Assembly: GCF_014268745.2 (NCBI RefSeq)
Contig: NZ_JABWRB020000002.1
Span: 806,001 to 870,000 of the forward strand
Length of the DNA: 64,000 nucleotides
Reading direction: 5' to 3'
From: Pseudomonas zanjanensis
GTDB lineage: Bacteria > Pseudomonadota > Gammaproteobacteria > Pseudomonadales > Pseudomonadaceae
In this document: piece after piece, positions 1 to 8,213 of the stretch
How the letters are laid out: every line of letters begins with the position of its first letter
How positions within the stretch are numbered: position 1 is the first letter of the stretch
Made by a program: the position numbers and the translations under genes
Notes under the pieces: generated by a model
Databases searched by the model: none
Seen by the model: only the letters and a program-made list of their open reading frames with translations
What the model was told of the DNA's origin: nothing

Positions 1-53
1 TTGTAACAGTGGACCCTGGACATGGAGGTTCTTTATTTGAAGAGATCGACTCC

Positions 54-1679
54 ATGTTTCTACAAAAATCCCTGAGAGCCCAGATTCTCGCCCTGCTCAG
101 CGGCAGCCTGCTGGCCATGTTGCTGATCGCCCTGGCGTCCTTTCACTTCCTTTCAGATGGCATCCAGAATTATCGTCAACTGCTCGACGGTCCGTTGCGT
201 GCGTCGCAATTGATCGACGAGGCCAACCTGCAATTCAAGGTGCAGGTCCAGGAGTGGAAAAACGTCCTGTTGCGCGGCAAGCAGCCAGCGGACATGGATA
301 AATACTGGAAGCAATTCGAGGCACGCCAGAGCGATGTCCAGGGCATCCTTGGCCAGTTGACGACCCACGAAGGTGTCCCGGCGCAAATCAAGACACGTAT
401 CGAGCGTCTGCGGGGCGAGCATGCGCAGTTGGGCGCGGCCTACCAGAAGGGCCGTGATGCGTTTGTGGCGGCGGGCGGCGACGCGGCGGCGGGCGATGCC
501 GCGGTCAAGGGTGTGGACCGCGCGGCCAGTGAGCAGATGAGCGAGTTGGTGGTTGAGCTGCATAAGCTGGGCGATGAGCAATCGGCAATGATCAGTGCCG
601 GTGCCGACCGCACGATCATGCTGGGTACGGTGATCATGCTCGCCTCAGGGCTGCTGGTCGGGTTGTTGAGTGTGTGGCTGGTCAACCGCAACCTGGTGCA
701 GCCCATCCGTAACCTGATCGCGTACGTGACTCAACTGAGCCGCGGGCGTTTCGCCGAGCGTGTCACGAGCACGCGCCAGGATGAGTTGGGCGACCTGGCC
801 CTGGCGGCCAATACGCTGCGCGATTTCCTTGCTGAAACCTTCACACGCTTGCAACGCAGTGCCACGGAGCTGGACAGCGCCAGCGGTGAGCTCAATGCGA
901 TTGCCAGCCTGATGAGCCAAGGCACCAGCGAGCAATTCGAACGCACCGATCAAGTCGCGACCGCGATGAACGAGATGTCGGCCACCGCCCAGGAAGTTGC
1001 CCGCCATGCCGCCGATGCGGCGCAGGCTGCCGATGATGCCGATCATTCGGCGCAGCAGGGCGAGAAAGTGATGCAGGGCACGATCCACACCATCACTCAA
1101 ATGCGTGGCGAAATTGCCAACACCGCCACGGTGATCCGGCGCCTGGAAGCCGACAGCGGACGCATCGGCAAGGTGCTGGAAGTGATCCGCGGGATCGCCG
1201 AGCAGACCAACCTGCTGGCCCTCAACGCTGCCATCGAAGCCGCACGGGCGGGTGAGGCCGGGCGTGGTTTTGCGGTGGTCGCCGATGAAGTCCGCAGCCT
1301 GGCCCAGCGCACGGCGTCGTCCATCATCGAGATCAACCAGATCATCCAGACGGTTCAAACAGGCGCGGTGGACGCGGCCCAGGCCATCGAAAGCGGCCAG
1401 TCGCGCAGTGAGGAAAGTGTCGAGCAGGTGACTCAGGCCGGCGCGATGCTGGAACGCATCACCCAGGCGGTGGAAGCGATCCGCGACATGAACCGTCAGA
1501 TCGCCACCGCTGCGGAAGAGCAGACCTCGGTGGCCGAGGATATTTCGCGCAACCTGACTGAAATCACCTGCATTGCCAGTACCAACCTCGACAACGTAAA
1601 ACGCACCGAAGCGGCCAGTCGGGATTTGCACGGGTTGTCGGGGCAGTTGAATGAAGTGACGGCGCGGTTGAGTGCCTGA
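54..1679 (+). CDS. Methyl-accepting chemotaxis protein
   Basis: Transmembrane chemoreceptor that signals to CheA/CheW. From the chosen ATG the protein has 541 residues: an N-terminal membrane anchor (about residues 8-33), a helical periplasmic domain with charged, coiled segments of the four-helix-bundle type (about 35-180), a second membrane segment (about 183-210), a HAMP linker, and a cytoplasmic signalling domain. The signalling hairpin tip is recognisable from EQTNLLALNAAIEAARAG followed by GRGFAVVADEVR (about 383-415). The frame is open from position 9, but the ATG at 54 puts the membrane anchor directly at the N-terminus, as is usual. No C-terminal CheR/CheB tethering pentapeptide is visible. 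The ligand cannot be read from the sequence. Confidence 0.93.
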   Translation: MFLQKSLRAQILALLSGSLLAMLLIALASFHFLSDGIQNYRQLLDGPLRASQLIDEANLQFKVQVQEWKNVLLRGKQPADMDKYWKQFEARQSDVQGILGQLTTHEGVPAQIKTRIERLRGEHAQLGAAYQKGRDAFVAAGGDAAAGDAAVKGVDRAASEQMSELVVELHKLGDEQSAMISAGADRTIMLGTVIMLASGLLVGLLSVWLVNRNLVQPIRNLIAYVTQLSRGRFAERVTSTRQDELGDLALAANTLRDFLAETFTRLQRSATELDSASGELNAIASLMSQGTSEQFERTDQVATAMNEMSATAQEVARHAADAAQAADDADHSAQQGEKVMQGTIHTITQMRGEIANTATVIRRLEADSGRIGKVLEVIRGIAEQTNLLALNAAIEAARAGEAGRGFAVVADEVRSLAQRTASSIIEINQIIQTVQTGAVDAAQAIESGQSRSEESVEQVTQAGAMLERITQAVEAIRDMNRQIATAAEEQTSVAEDISRNLTEITCIASTNLDNVKRTEAASRDLHGLSGQLNEVTARLSA

Positions 1680-1710
1680 CCGTATGTTCCTGATGCAGTA
1701 GCCGCCCCCT

Positions 1711-1842
1711 GTGGCGAGGGAGCTTGCTCCCGCTGGGCTGCGTAGCGGCCCCAAAGCCATTCAGCGCGGTGCATCAGGCATAAGATGGTTGGCAGATTTT
1801 ACGACTGCTGCGCAGCCGAGCGGGAGCAAGCTCCCTCGCCAC
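1711..1842. repeat. REP pair, family A (GGCGAGGGAGCTTGCTCCCGC type)
   Basis: Two inverted copies of a roughly 40-base palindromic unit, 1711-1753 and 1801-1842, face each other across a 47-base spacer. Each unit has the core GCGAGGGAGCTTGCTCCCGC followed by a second small hairpin (GGCTGCG-type). The pair lies in the gap between the convergent chemoreceptor and transporter genes. It is the intact reference for the element interrupted by the IS at 5.38-6.99 kb. Confidence 0.85.
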
Positions 1843-1888
1843 AAAAGCTCATGAAAATCTGGAGTGAGCAGCCAGCAGGGCATCACCC

Positions 1889-2911
1889 TCAATAATCGCG
1901 ACGCTTGCGAAAGGCCCATCGGCCTGCAATCACGGTGAAGGTCGCCACCAGTGCTACCAGGATCCAGAAGCCCTCGGGATCTTCGGCCAGAGGCACGCCG
2001 CCGACGTTCATGCCGAAGAAACCGGCAATGATGTTGATGGGCAACGCTAGCACCGTGACCACCGTCAAGGTGAACAGCGTGCGGTTGCTTTGTTCGTTGA
2101 GGTTGGCGGCGATCTCTTCCTGCAGCAATTTGATCCGTTCGCCCAGAGCGGTGAGGTCGTTGATGATCAGGGCGAACTCCTCGGTCGACTTGCGCAGCTC
2201 CTTGACGTCTTCCTTCTGCAACCATTGCGGCGGGCGGTTGAGCAGGCGCAGCAACGAGCCCGGCTCCAGGGCCAGCAGGCGTTGCAGGCGTACCAGCACG
2301 CGGCGCTGGCTGCCCAGCTCGGCGCGGTTGTTGGACACGCGCGAAGACAGCAGTTGGTCTTCGATCTGGTCGACGCTGAGGCTGGTCTTGCGCACGATCT
2401 GGGTCAGCACTTCGCCTTGGTCGCGCAGCAGATGCACCAGCAATTCCAGCGGCGAGCGAAAGCTCTCGCCGGCCTTGACCGATGAGCGCAGCTTGTCGAC
2501 CGAGTGCAAGGGTTGCAGGCGCGCACTGATGATCAGTCGACTGTGTACGCACACCCACAAGGTGGAGACATCCGAGGACACCAGGTTGCTGAGGTTGAAC
2601 ACCACATCGTTCACCACCGCCAGCAGTGCCGAGTCCACGTGTTCGATACGGGTCGATCGCGAGCCTTCGTGCAGGGCTTCGAAGAATTCCTCGGGCAAGG
2701 CCAGGTGGCTTTTCATCCAGCGCTCGCAGGCGGCGTGGGCCAGGTTCAGGTGCAGCCAGAGGAATTCGTCGGCATCCTGCGGTTGTTGCAGGCTTTGCAG
2801 GGCTTGGGCCGAATCGATTTCCCGGCCACGCTCGCCGGGGCGGAAACGAAACCCGTAAAGCAGGCCGAACAGGTCCGGATCGCGATGGCTTTGGTCGATG
2901 CTGTGGTTCAT
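1889..2911 (-). CDS. CorA/ZntB-family divalent metal transporter
   Basis: Pentameric inner-membrane channel/transporter for divalent cations. The protein has 340 residues from the ATG at 2911, chosen over an upstream ATG because MNHSIDQSH gives the usual family length. The large cytoplasmic N-terminal domain ends in a long helix (about residues 190-275). Two C-terminal membrane segments follow, with the signature GMN in FFGMNVGGVPL just after the first, and a basic tail (FRKRRDY). The GMNVGG-P form resembles ZntB (zinc) more than classical CorA (GMNFxxMPE), so zinc or another divalent metal is possible; the substrate is inferred. No partner gene is adjacent. Confidence 0.88.
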   Translation of the reverse strand: MNHSIDQSHRDPDLFGLLYGFRFRPGERGREIDSAQALQSLQQPQDADEFLWLHLNLAHAACERWMKSHLALPEEFFEALHEGSRSTRIEHVDSALLAVVNDVVFNLSNLVSSDVSTLWVCVHSRLIISARLQPLHSVDKLRSSVKAGESFRSPLELLVHLLRDQGEVLTQIVRKTSLSVDQIEDQLLSSRVSNNRAELGSQRRVLVRLQRLLALEPGSLLRLLNRPPQWLQKEDVKELRKSTEEFALIINDLTALGERIKLLQEEIAANLNEQSNRTLFTLTVVTVLALPINIIAGFFGMNVGGVPLAEDPEGFWILVALVATFTVIAGRWAFRKRRDY

Positions 2912-3046
2912 GAAGGCTCGCTGGCGGGAAGTGCCTGTCGCAGCGGCCACAGGTTCACTTGAGCGGCATCATTGCAGGGTTTTTTGATGGTTGTGTGACA
3001 GTTGCGCGGCGTCGTCGGATCGGCGGCGGTTTACAGACGGCGTACA

Positions 3047-3087
3047 TAAAAAAGCCGCGCAACTCGAAAGTTGCGCGGCTCTTCTTT
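3047..3087 (-). terminator. Rho-independent terminator of the PepSY gene
   Basis: A 12-base-pair stem, AGCCGCGCAACT (3053-3064) with AGTTGCGCGGCT (3069-3080), and a four-base loop. Read on the minus strand it is followed by a run of T. It lies directly after the PepSY gene stop. Confidence 0.9.
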
Positions 3088-3097
3088 AACCGATGGA

Positions 3098-3403
3098 TCA
3101 AGTGTCTTGTTTGTTGGACAGGACTTTGCCGGTCGTTGCGTCGAAGTCCACGTCAAACTCTTTGCCGTCGGCCGTCTTCAGTTCCACTTCATATTCATAA
3201 CCGTCGAAGTGGTTATCCAGGTCGGTGTCGGTGATGGTCGCGCCTGGGTGCAACTTCAGGGCTGCTTCGTTCATTTCTTCCAGAGGCTTGATCTTGCCGT
3301 CCTTGACCAGTTGAGGAATCTGGTCGATTCGTACATCCGCCTGGGCCAGGCCAGCAGTGAGGGTCAGGGCAGCAGCGGTAAACAGGGCAGTCAACATTTT
3401 CAT
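3098..3403 (-). CDS. Periplasmic PepSY-domain protein
   Basis: A small exported protein of 101 residues. Residues 1-22 (MKMLTALFTAAALTLTAGLAQA) form a clear Sec signal peptide with an AxA cleavage site. The mature part is a single PepSY-like domain ending in DVDFDATTGKVLS, typical of the strand-turn-strand end of this fold. PepSY domains are thought to bind or inhibit peptidases or to sense ligands in the periplasm; the role here is unknown. Monocistronic: it has its own terminator, and an SD-like GGAAAG lies just upstream of the start on the minus strand. The preceding intergenic region is AT-rich and probably holds its promoter. Confidence 0.82.
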   Translation of the reverse strand: MKMLTALFTAAALTLTAGLAQADVRIDQIPQLVKDGKIKPLEEMNEAALKLHPGATITDTDLDNHFDGYEYEVELKTADGKEFDVDFDATTGKVLSNKQDT

Positions 3404-3528
3404 GAGTGCTTTCCTTGGTGTCGTTATTAAGGGTGAGTCGTTTAAGTGGGTTCAGATTATCTGTGGCAACTTAATTCACCCTTAATTCGAAAAATCTTGA
3501 AGCAAGTTCCCTGGAAAGGTCGTTCGAC

Positions 3529-4656
3529 TCAGTAGCCATTCTTTTCCAATAGCTGCGCCACGCTGCCTGTCTCGGGACGCTTGAAGTACTTGAGCAACTC
3601 ACTGGCCCGGTTGGTGAAGATGCCATCGACGCCGGCCTCCATCACTTTCTTGAAGTCCACCGGCTCATCCACGGTGTAGACGTGCACCAGCAAACCCTGG
3701 TCGTGGGTGTACTGGTTCATCCACGGTTGCACCAGGTCCGAATAGCTCTGGCTGCCGCCATGGGTCAATGCCGCCGAAGGACCGGTGCCGATGGCGCCAT
3801 GGGCCTTGGCGTACTGGACCCATTGTTCGAACTCGGCCTTGTCCTTGGGCTCCTGCTTGGCGTAATAGACGGCCTTGTCCGTTTCGCCGGACTCGGCAAA
3901 CGTCACCTTGGACTTGGGTTCGATGTTGCCTTCGCCCACCCACAGCAGCAGGATCTTCGGCACCTTCGGCATCTCTTTGTGCAACAGTTCGAGACTGCTC
4001 TTTTCAAAGGTCTGCAGCACCACTTTGCCCTTGCCCTGGCCGACGCCGGTGGCGCTTTTGGCCAATTTCGACCCAGCGGGGCTCAGCCAACCACGGTCCT
4101 GCAGTTTGTCCTTCAGGTCGCGCTCGATGCCGGGGAACAGCTTCGGCTCCTTGGTTTCGATGTACAGCCCCGGTTTATGCAGCGGGTTGCCCTCGGCGAT
4201 GTTGATCACTTCATCGAGGGTGAGGATTTTCTGGCCGACGAACGAAGGACGGGCGCGGTCCGGGTAGGCGGTGTTGAACCAGCTGCCGGCATCGAGGGTT
4301 TTGAGTTCCGCCATGGTGAATTCATTGGCGGTGCTGTCCTTGCGTTCGGGAAACTGGGTCGCGACATCCGTGGTGCGCAGCAGGCTGTCGTCATGCAGGA
4401 CGAACAACACACCGTCTTTGCTGCGCTGCAGGTCCAGCTCCAGGTAATCGGCGCCCAGGTCACGGGCCAGCTTGTAGGCGGCGGCGGTGGATTCCGGCGC
4501 GTCGAACGAGGCACCACGGTGGGCGATGACTGCCGGATGTGGAATGCCTTGAAGGGTGGCCAGGGCCTTGGGACTCGGGGCCTCGGAGGCTTGTGTCTGG
4601 CTGAAGCCGAGCAACAGGCTCAGCATCAAGGCGCTGCGGGTGAAGGTGACAGGCAT
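3529..4656 (-). CDS. glpQ: Periplasmic glycerophosphodiester phosphodiesterase
   Basis: Hydrolyses glycerophosphodiesters to glycerol-3-phosphate and an alcohol in the periplasm. The ATG at 4656 is preferred over the longer open frame because it is preceded by AAGGA and begins a signal peptide (MPVTFTRSALMLSLLLGFSQTQA); the protein is then 375 residues. GDPD motifs are clear: HRGASFDAPEST, YLELDLQRSKDGVLFVLHDD (general acid/base histidines and metal-binding E/D pair) and, near the C-terminus, VDGIFTNRASELL. The length fits the GlpQ rather than the shorter cytoplasmic UgpQ type. No glpT or other transport gene lies beside it. Confidence 0.92.
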   Translation of the reverse strand: MPVTFTRSALMLSLLLGFSQTQASEAPSPKALATLQGIPHPAVIAHRGASFDAPESTAAAYKLARDLGADYLELDLQRSKDGVLFVLHDDSLLRTTDVATQFPERKDSTANEFTMAELKTLDAGSWFNTAYPDRARPSFVGQKILTLDEVINIAEGNPLHKPGLYIETKEPKLFPGIERDLKDKLQDRGWLSPAGSKLAKSATGVGQGKGKVVLQTFEKSSLELLHKEMPKVPKILLLWVGEGNIEPKSKVTFAESGETDKAVYYAKQEPKDKAEFEQWVQYAKAHGAIGTGPSAALTHGGSQSYSDLVQPWMNQYTHDQGLLVHVYTVDEPVDFKKVMEAGVDGIFTNRASELLKYFKRPETGSVAQLLEKNGY

Positions 4657-4900
4657 GCTCGAGATCCTTTCGTAGAGGAGGCAAAACCTATCTTTTAACA
4701 ATTGAATGCTGTCGGCGCTATCGCCATACCGACATAAACCTGTGTGAAGCAGATTTTTCCCACCCATTTTTCGACCGCTTTGCAGTACCCTTGGCCGCAC
4801 CAGTTTCCCCGGCAGAGGGAAACCTTAAAACCTGTGTTCACTTGCCCTGCGTGTAAACCATCGATCAGACGTCCCGAGGGACGCATCCATGAGGTTTACC

Positions 4901-5227
4901 ATGCGCACCACTTCGACACTCATCTGCCAGGCCGCCGACCAGCTCAAGGGTTTTGTCGGCCTGAACCGCAAGACCGGCCACTACATCGTGCGATTCAGCG
5001 AAGACGCCTTCGGCATGGACGTGGCTGATGACGGCATCATCCCCACCAGCGAATTTGTCTGGGCCCCCGCGGCGGATGGCAGCATGACCCTCAGTCGCGA
5101 GCGAATCCAACTGTTGCTGGATCAGAACATCGACGACCGGATCAACCTGACCGAACCTTTGCGGGTGTACATGGCCCGCGACGACCTGGCGGAAATCATG
5201 GCGGTGCGGCAGTTGGTGGAGGGCTGA
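4901..5227 (+). CDS. Conserved hypothetical protein (108 residues)
   Basis: A small soluble protein with no signal peptide or membrane segment. The ATG at 4901 is preferred over the one at 4889 because GAGG sits about seven bases upstream of it. The sequence is acidic and contains RIQLLLDQNIDDRINLTEPLRVYM. I do not recognise a named domain; it looks like a pseudomonad-conserved protein of unknown function. It is transcribed away from glpQ, so the 244-base gap between them should contain two divergent promoters. Confidence 0.7.
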   Translation: MRTTSTLICQAADQLKGFVGLNRKTGHYIVRFSEDAFGMDVADDGIIPTSEFVWAPAADGSMTLSRERIQLLLDQNIDDRINLTEPLRVYMARDDLAEIMAVRQLVEG

Positions 5228-5294
5228 GCCCCCGATCCTGAAGTGAACGGAAACCCTGTGGGGTTCACAAGAATTTTTGGAACGGCATGGTCCT

Positions 5295-5378
5295 GTGGCG
5301 AGGGAGCTTGCTCCCGCTGGGGCGCGCAGCGGCCCCAAAAAAGCGATGAGCGCTGCGCACTCAAGCGGGAGCAAGCTC
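5295..5378. repeat. REP pair, family A, right unit interrupted by IS110 element
   Basis: The left unit (5295-5336) is complete. The inverted right unit runs from 5347 to 5378 (ending GGGAGCAAGCTC) and resumes at 6995 (CCTCGCCACAAAAGCT), on the far side of the transposase. Joining 5378 to 6995 restores the same sequence seen intact at 1821-1848. Confidence 0.9.
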
Positions 5379-5417
5379 TCATCAAACAAAATCCATCCCC
5401 TTGTTCTCCAAAGCTTT

Positions 5418-6749
5418 TTAAGCCGCGACCAATCGAACACCCAGCTTTGTAGCCTTACGCTGTAAGGCTCTCAGCTGGCGATCACGGCTTTTGGCCTCGT
5501 ATTCGTTCATATCCTGCGCCACGTAAGGTTGTCCCTTGGTCAGCATGGCGTAGATCAGGCGGGCCAGTTGGTGAGCCGTAGCCTTAATGGCGCAGGCCGT
5601 ATCCATGCGAGCCAATCGGGCGCGGTGACTGGCACCGATAAAGCTTTTATCGGTGCGGGCGCTAGAGGCCGCCTGCTTCAACGCTTGTGCCGCCCGGTTA
5701 AATACCTTGGGGACATGACCGGGCAAGGGTTTTCCCCCCGATATTCGGGTTGAGGGCGCTACCCCCATCCAGGAGCTGAAATGTTGCTCAGTCGGAAAAC
5801 GCGACAAATCAGGTCCGACTTCGCTCGCCAGAACCAAGGCGGATTCGATTCCGATGGTGGGAATCGCGGTCAGGTCCACGCCCATGATTCTCACAAGTGC
5901 CTGGTGCAAGCTGGCTTGTTCATCTGCCGAGCGATGCGGGCTACGCAGTGGCTTGGTGGGTTGCGTGGGCTCATGGTTCAGCACTGGAAGTCGATCAAGT
6001 GCCTGAGTGATGGTCCGATCACATTCGGCAATCTGCTTCTCAAGGAAATCATGAGCAGCCACCTCCTGAGCCAAAGCATGCAGATGCTCGACTCGCCAGT
6101 TACCGTGCAGGCTGCGGGCAATGGTTTGGTGATCGGCCTTGATACGGCCGTCTCGGAAGTTGGCCAAGACTTGAGGGTCACGCTCGCCATCGATGATGGC
6201 CTTGATGATTTTCATCCCTGTCACGCCAGCAATATTGCTGATGACATTGGCTAACTGAATGTTCATCTGCGTCAGGGCTTTTTGCATGCGGTTGATGGTC
6301 TTGGCTTGATCACGAACCTTCATGGCCCGCTGGCGAACCAATGATCGCATCGAGCAAATATCATCAGCGGGTCGGAAAGCACCTCTGAGTAAGCCATGGG
6401 TCATGAGTTGCCAGATCCACTGGCAATCCAGAACATCGGATTTACGTCCGCTTATCTGACGAGTTGCACGGGAATTGACCAGATACACCTCAAAGCCCCT
6501 TGAATCGAGAAGCTCGAACAGCGGTATCCAGTAAACGCCAGTGGCCTCCATCGCCACGACCTTGATTTTCAGCGATTCCAACCATTCGGCCAGGCTCACC
6601 AAATCCTCAGTGAAGGCCGGAAAACAGCGAACCGGCTTGTCGCTTTGATCGGGATTGACGCCAACCCAGTGCTCGCGGCTGCCGATATCGATACCGGCAC
6701 AATGAGGGTGAATCACTTCAAATCGTTTCTGCTGCTTCTTGCGCGCCAT
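5418..6749 (-). CDS. IS110-family transposase (DEDD recombinase)
   Basis: 443 residues from the ATG at 6749, which has an AGGA ribosome site eight bases upstream; the open frame extends further without a better start. The N-terminal RuvC-like DEDD catalytic domain is complete: D21 in AGIDIGS, E68 in VAMEATGVYW, D105 and D108 in KSDVLDC. A central helical segment (about 140-250) is followed by the C-terminal transposase_20 domain with IPTIGIESALVLASEVG and the TRISGGKPLPG motif that carries the proposed nucleophilic serine. No frameshift or stop is seen, so the element may be active. IS110 recombinases act with a guide (bridge) RNA made from the element's non-coding end. Confidence 0.95.
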   Translation of the reverse strand: MARKKQQKRFEVIHPHCAGIDIGSREHWVGVNPDQSDKPVRCFPAFTEDLVSLAEWLESLKIKVVAMEATGVYWIPLFELLDSRGFEVYLVNSRATRQISGRKSDVLDCQWIWQLMTHGLLRGAFRPADDICSMRSLVRQRAMKVRDQAKTINRMQKALTQMNIQLANVISNIAGVTGMKIIKAIIDGERDPQVLANFRDGRIKADHQTIARSLHGNWRVEHLHALAQEVAAHDFLEKQIAECDRTITQALDRLPVLNHEPTQPTKPLRSPHRSADEQASLHQALVRIMGVDLTAIPTIGIESALVLASEVGPDLSRFPTEQHFSSWMGVAPSTRISGGKPLPGHVPKVFNRAAQALKQAASSARTDKSFIGASHRARLARMDTACAIKATAHQLARLIYAMLTKGQPYVAQDMNEYEAKSRDRQLRALQRKATKLGVRLVAA

Positions 6750-6759
6750 GACAATTCCT

Positions 6760-6931
6760 CGCAGGATTGAATGGCGCGCGGGGAACACGGTGGCGAACGG
6801 ATTCACTCTCTCATACGTGGTCACAGCTTGCTGTGCCTACAACGACTCCACGCCGATACCGTGCCGGCCACTCTCCCTCGCGGGTGCGGACACACCAGTG
6901 ATAGCTACGGCCTCTTTCCCCGCGCGCACCC
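6760..6931 (-). ncRNA. Predicted IS110 bridge RNA
   Basis: Inferred from position and sequence, not from expression. On the minus strand a -10-like TAAGAT (6933-6938) precedes a stem GGGTGCG (6925-6931) with CGCACCC (6882-6888). Immediately after it comes GCGAGGGAG (6873-6881), identical to the left side of the REP target. After an internal hairpin (GCCG...CGGC) comes AGCAAGCT (6825-6832), the reverse complement of the right side of the target (AGCTTGCT). Further on, ATGAGAG (6808-6814) equals the last bases of the element's own right end (5376-5382), as expected for a donor guide. The predicted length of roughly 170 nt is close to the 177-nt IS621 bridge RNA. No convincing right donor guide was found. 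Confidence 0.7.
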
Positions 6932-7049
6932 AATCTTAAGCCGAGCACTTGTTTGCTGCGCGACAGCGCAGCGTCGGCGACGCGGCGGGGACTCCCTCGC
7001 CACAAAAGCTTCCAGCTATCACGCCATAGATTGATCAACGGTGAACACT

Positions 7050-7132
7050 GTGGGAGCCTGCTCGCGATGGTGATAGGTCAGTCACAGTGATGTTGGCTGA
7101 TCTACAGCTATCGCGAGCAAGCTTGCTCCCAT
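7050..7132. repeat. REP pair, family B (TGTGGGAGCGAGCCTGCTCGCGA type)
   Basis: Inverted units at about 7050-7067 and 7110-7132. The left unit lacks the four bases CGAG normally present in this family. The pair lies between the IS insertion and the downstream monooxygenase gene stop. Confidence 0.8.
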
Positions 7133-7151
7133 AGGGATTTTTGCCCTGGCA

Positions 7152-7466
7152 TCAGGTTGGGCGTTGGAAGGCATAGTCCCGTTCAACCTTGCACACCCTC
7201 GTCTGGCATTGGGTATACCAGGTAGATCGGCCTCGCTCACGAATCGCGCTGTGTTCGGGATGTTGCTTCCAGGCCAGGATTGCCGCTTCATCGCGCCAAT
7301 AGGACACGGTAATCCCCAGACCATCGTCGCCACGGGCCGATTCAACGCCTAAAAATCCAGGTTGTTCCCGAGCAAGGGCCAGCATCCGCTCGGCGGCTTC
7401 GGCGTAGCCTTGGTCCCCCTCGGTACGCAGGGAGGTAAAAATCACTGCGTAATAATGGGCGCTCAT
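7152..7466 (-). CDS. Antibiotic biosynthesis monooxygenase (ABM) family protein
   Basis: A 104-residue single-domain protein of the dimeric alpha/beta-barrel fold. Family-like features are the opening AVIFTSLR strand, the helix with MLALAREQPGFLGVES, and GITVSYWRDEAAILAWKQHPEH, a very typical ABM segment. Members include small cofactor-independent oxygenases and heme-degrading enzymes, but many are uncharacterised; the substrate is not readable. Its start overlaps the stop of the upstream amidotransferase gene by four bases (ATGA), so the two are translationally coupled. Confidence 0.88.
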   Translation of the reverse strand: MSAHYYAVIFTSLRTEGDQGYAEAAERMLALAREQPGFLGVESARGDDGLGITVSYWRDEAAILAWKQHPEHSAIRERGRSTWYTQCQTRVCKVERDYAFQRPT

Positions 7467-8173
7467 GACATTTGCCTCGCGCAGGCTTCGACAAACGCGC
7501 TGACCAGCGGTGGCACGCGGCCTTCCAGTGCGGCACGTTCAGGCTGGAACAGCGTGGCGACAAAAAACGGATGGTCTTGCAGTTCCACCGCTCGCAAGTC
7601 ACCGGCCGAATCCCGGGCAACGGCGTGCAGGCGCTGGCTCAGCAAGTCTCTTTCAAAGTCTGGATTGACCCCGAAGCGGCAATGATAGCCCTCGAACGCG
7701 GTCTGTCGGCCGTAGGCCTTGGCAATCAACGAGCCCGCATCGAACTGGAGGCTGTCGATGGTTTCGACCAAGGCACAGCTCAGCGGTGTCAGCAGCGCCC
7801 GTTCAGCCTCTGGAGAGGTTTCACCATGGACGGCATCGACCCAACCCATTACGTGACGGGCATATTCCAGCACGGCGTGCTGAAAACCACCGCAAGTGCC
7901 CAGGAAAGGGCGACGCTGTTCGCGGGCAAAACGAATGGCCAGCACGGCACCGGCTTCGTTTTGGTAGGGGCTGCCGGGCACGCACCAGACACCGTCGAAA
8001 TCTTCCAGCACGGCGGTGTCGGCGATGAGCGACGTTGCCAGCCATTGGAAGCGAATGGCCTGGCCGGTTTGTGTGCCCGCCAGCTCAAGTGCGAGGGGGA
8101 TTGCCCGGTGAGCGGTGATTTGAGGGTCGTGGTCGCCGATCAGGGCGATGTGTAAAGGACGTTGATTTTCCAT
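7463..8173 (-). CDS. CTP synthase C-terminal-like glutamine amidotransferase
   Basis: 236 residues forming a stand-alone class I glutamine amidotransferase domain. The nucleophile elbow is FLGTCGGFQH (Cys at the centre) and the catalytic histidine lies in DHPFFVATLFQPE, the arrangement of the CTP synthase amidotransferase half. It lacks the synthetase half, so it is not a CTP synthase. Proteins of this kind are annotated as CTP synthase C-terminal region-related and have no known partner. First gene of a two-gene operon with the ABM protein, divergent from a LysR gene that probably controls it. Confidence 0.85.
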   Translation of the reverse strand: MENQRPLHIALIGDHDPQITAHRAIPLALELAGTQTGQAIRFQWLATSLIADTAVLEDFDGVWCVPGSPYQNEAGAVLAIRFAREQRRPFLGTCGGFQHAVLEYARHVMGWVDAVHGETSPEAERALLTPLSCALVETIDSLQFDAGSLIAKAYGRQTAFEGYHCRFGVNPDFERDLLSQRLHAVARDSAGDLRAVELQDHPFFVATLFQPERAALEGRVPPLVSAFVEACARQMS

Positions 8174-8213
8174 GGGAGGCTCGCCGCTTGTTGATTCCTG
8201 GTGGCCACTATAG

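Larger units (their letters stand above)
5379..6994 (-). mobile_element. IS110-family insertion sequence inserted in a REP
   Basis: About 1616 bp, with boundaries set by comparison of the split REP with intact family A copies; CTC is present once at each junction (5376-5378 and 6992-6994), so the exact edge can slide by three bases. The element has no terminal inverted repeats. It has one transposase gene, a short non-coding end after the gene (39 bases) and a long non-coding end before it (about 245 bases). A long non-coding end upstream of the gene is the IS110-subgroup layout (bridge RNA in the left end) rather than the IS1111 layout. Only one copy is visible in the window. Confidence 0.9.
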
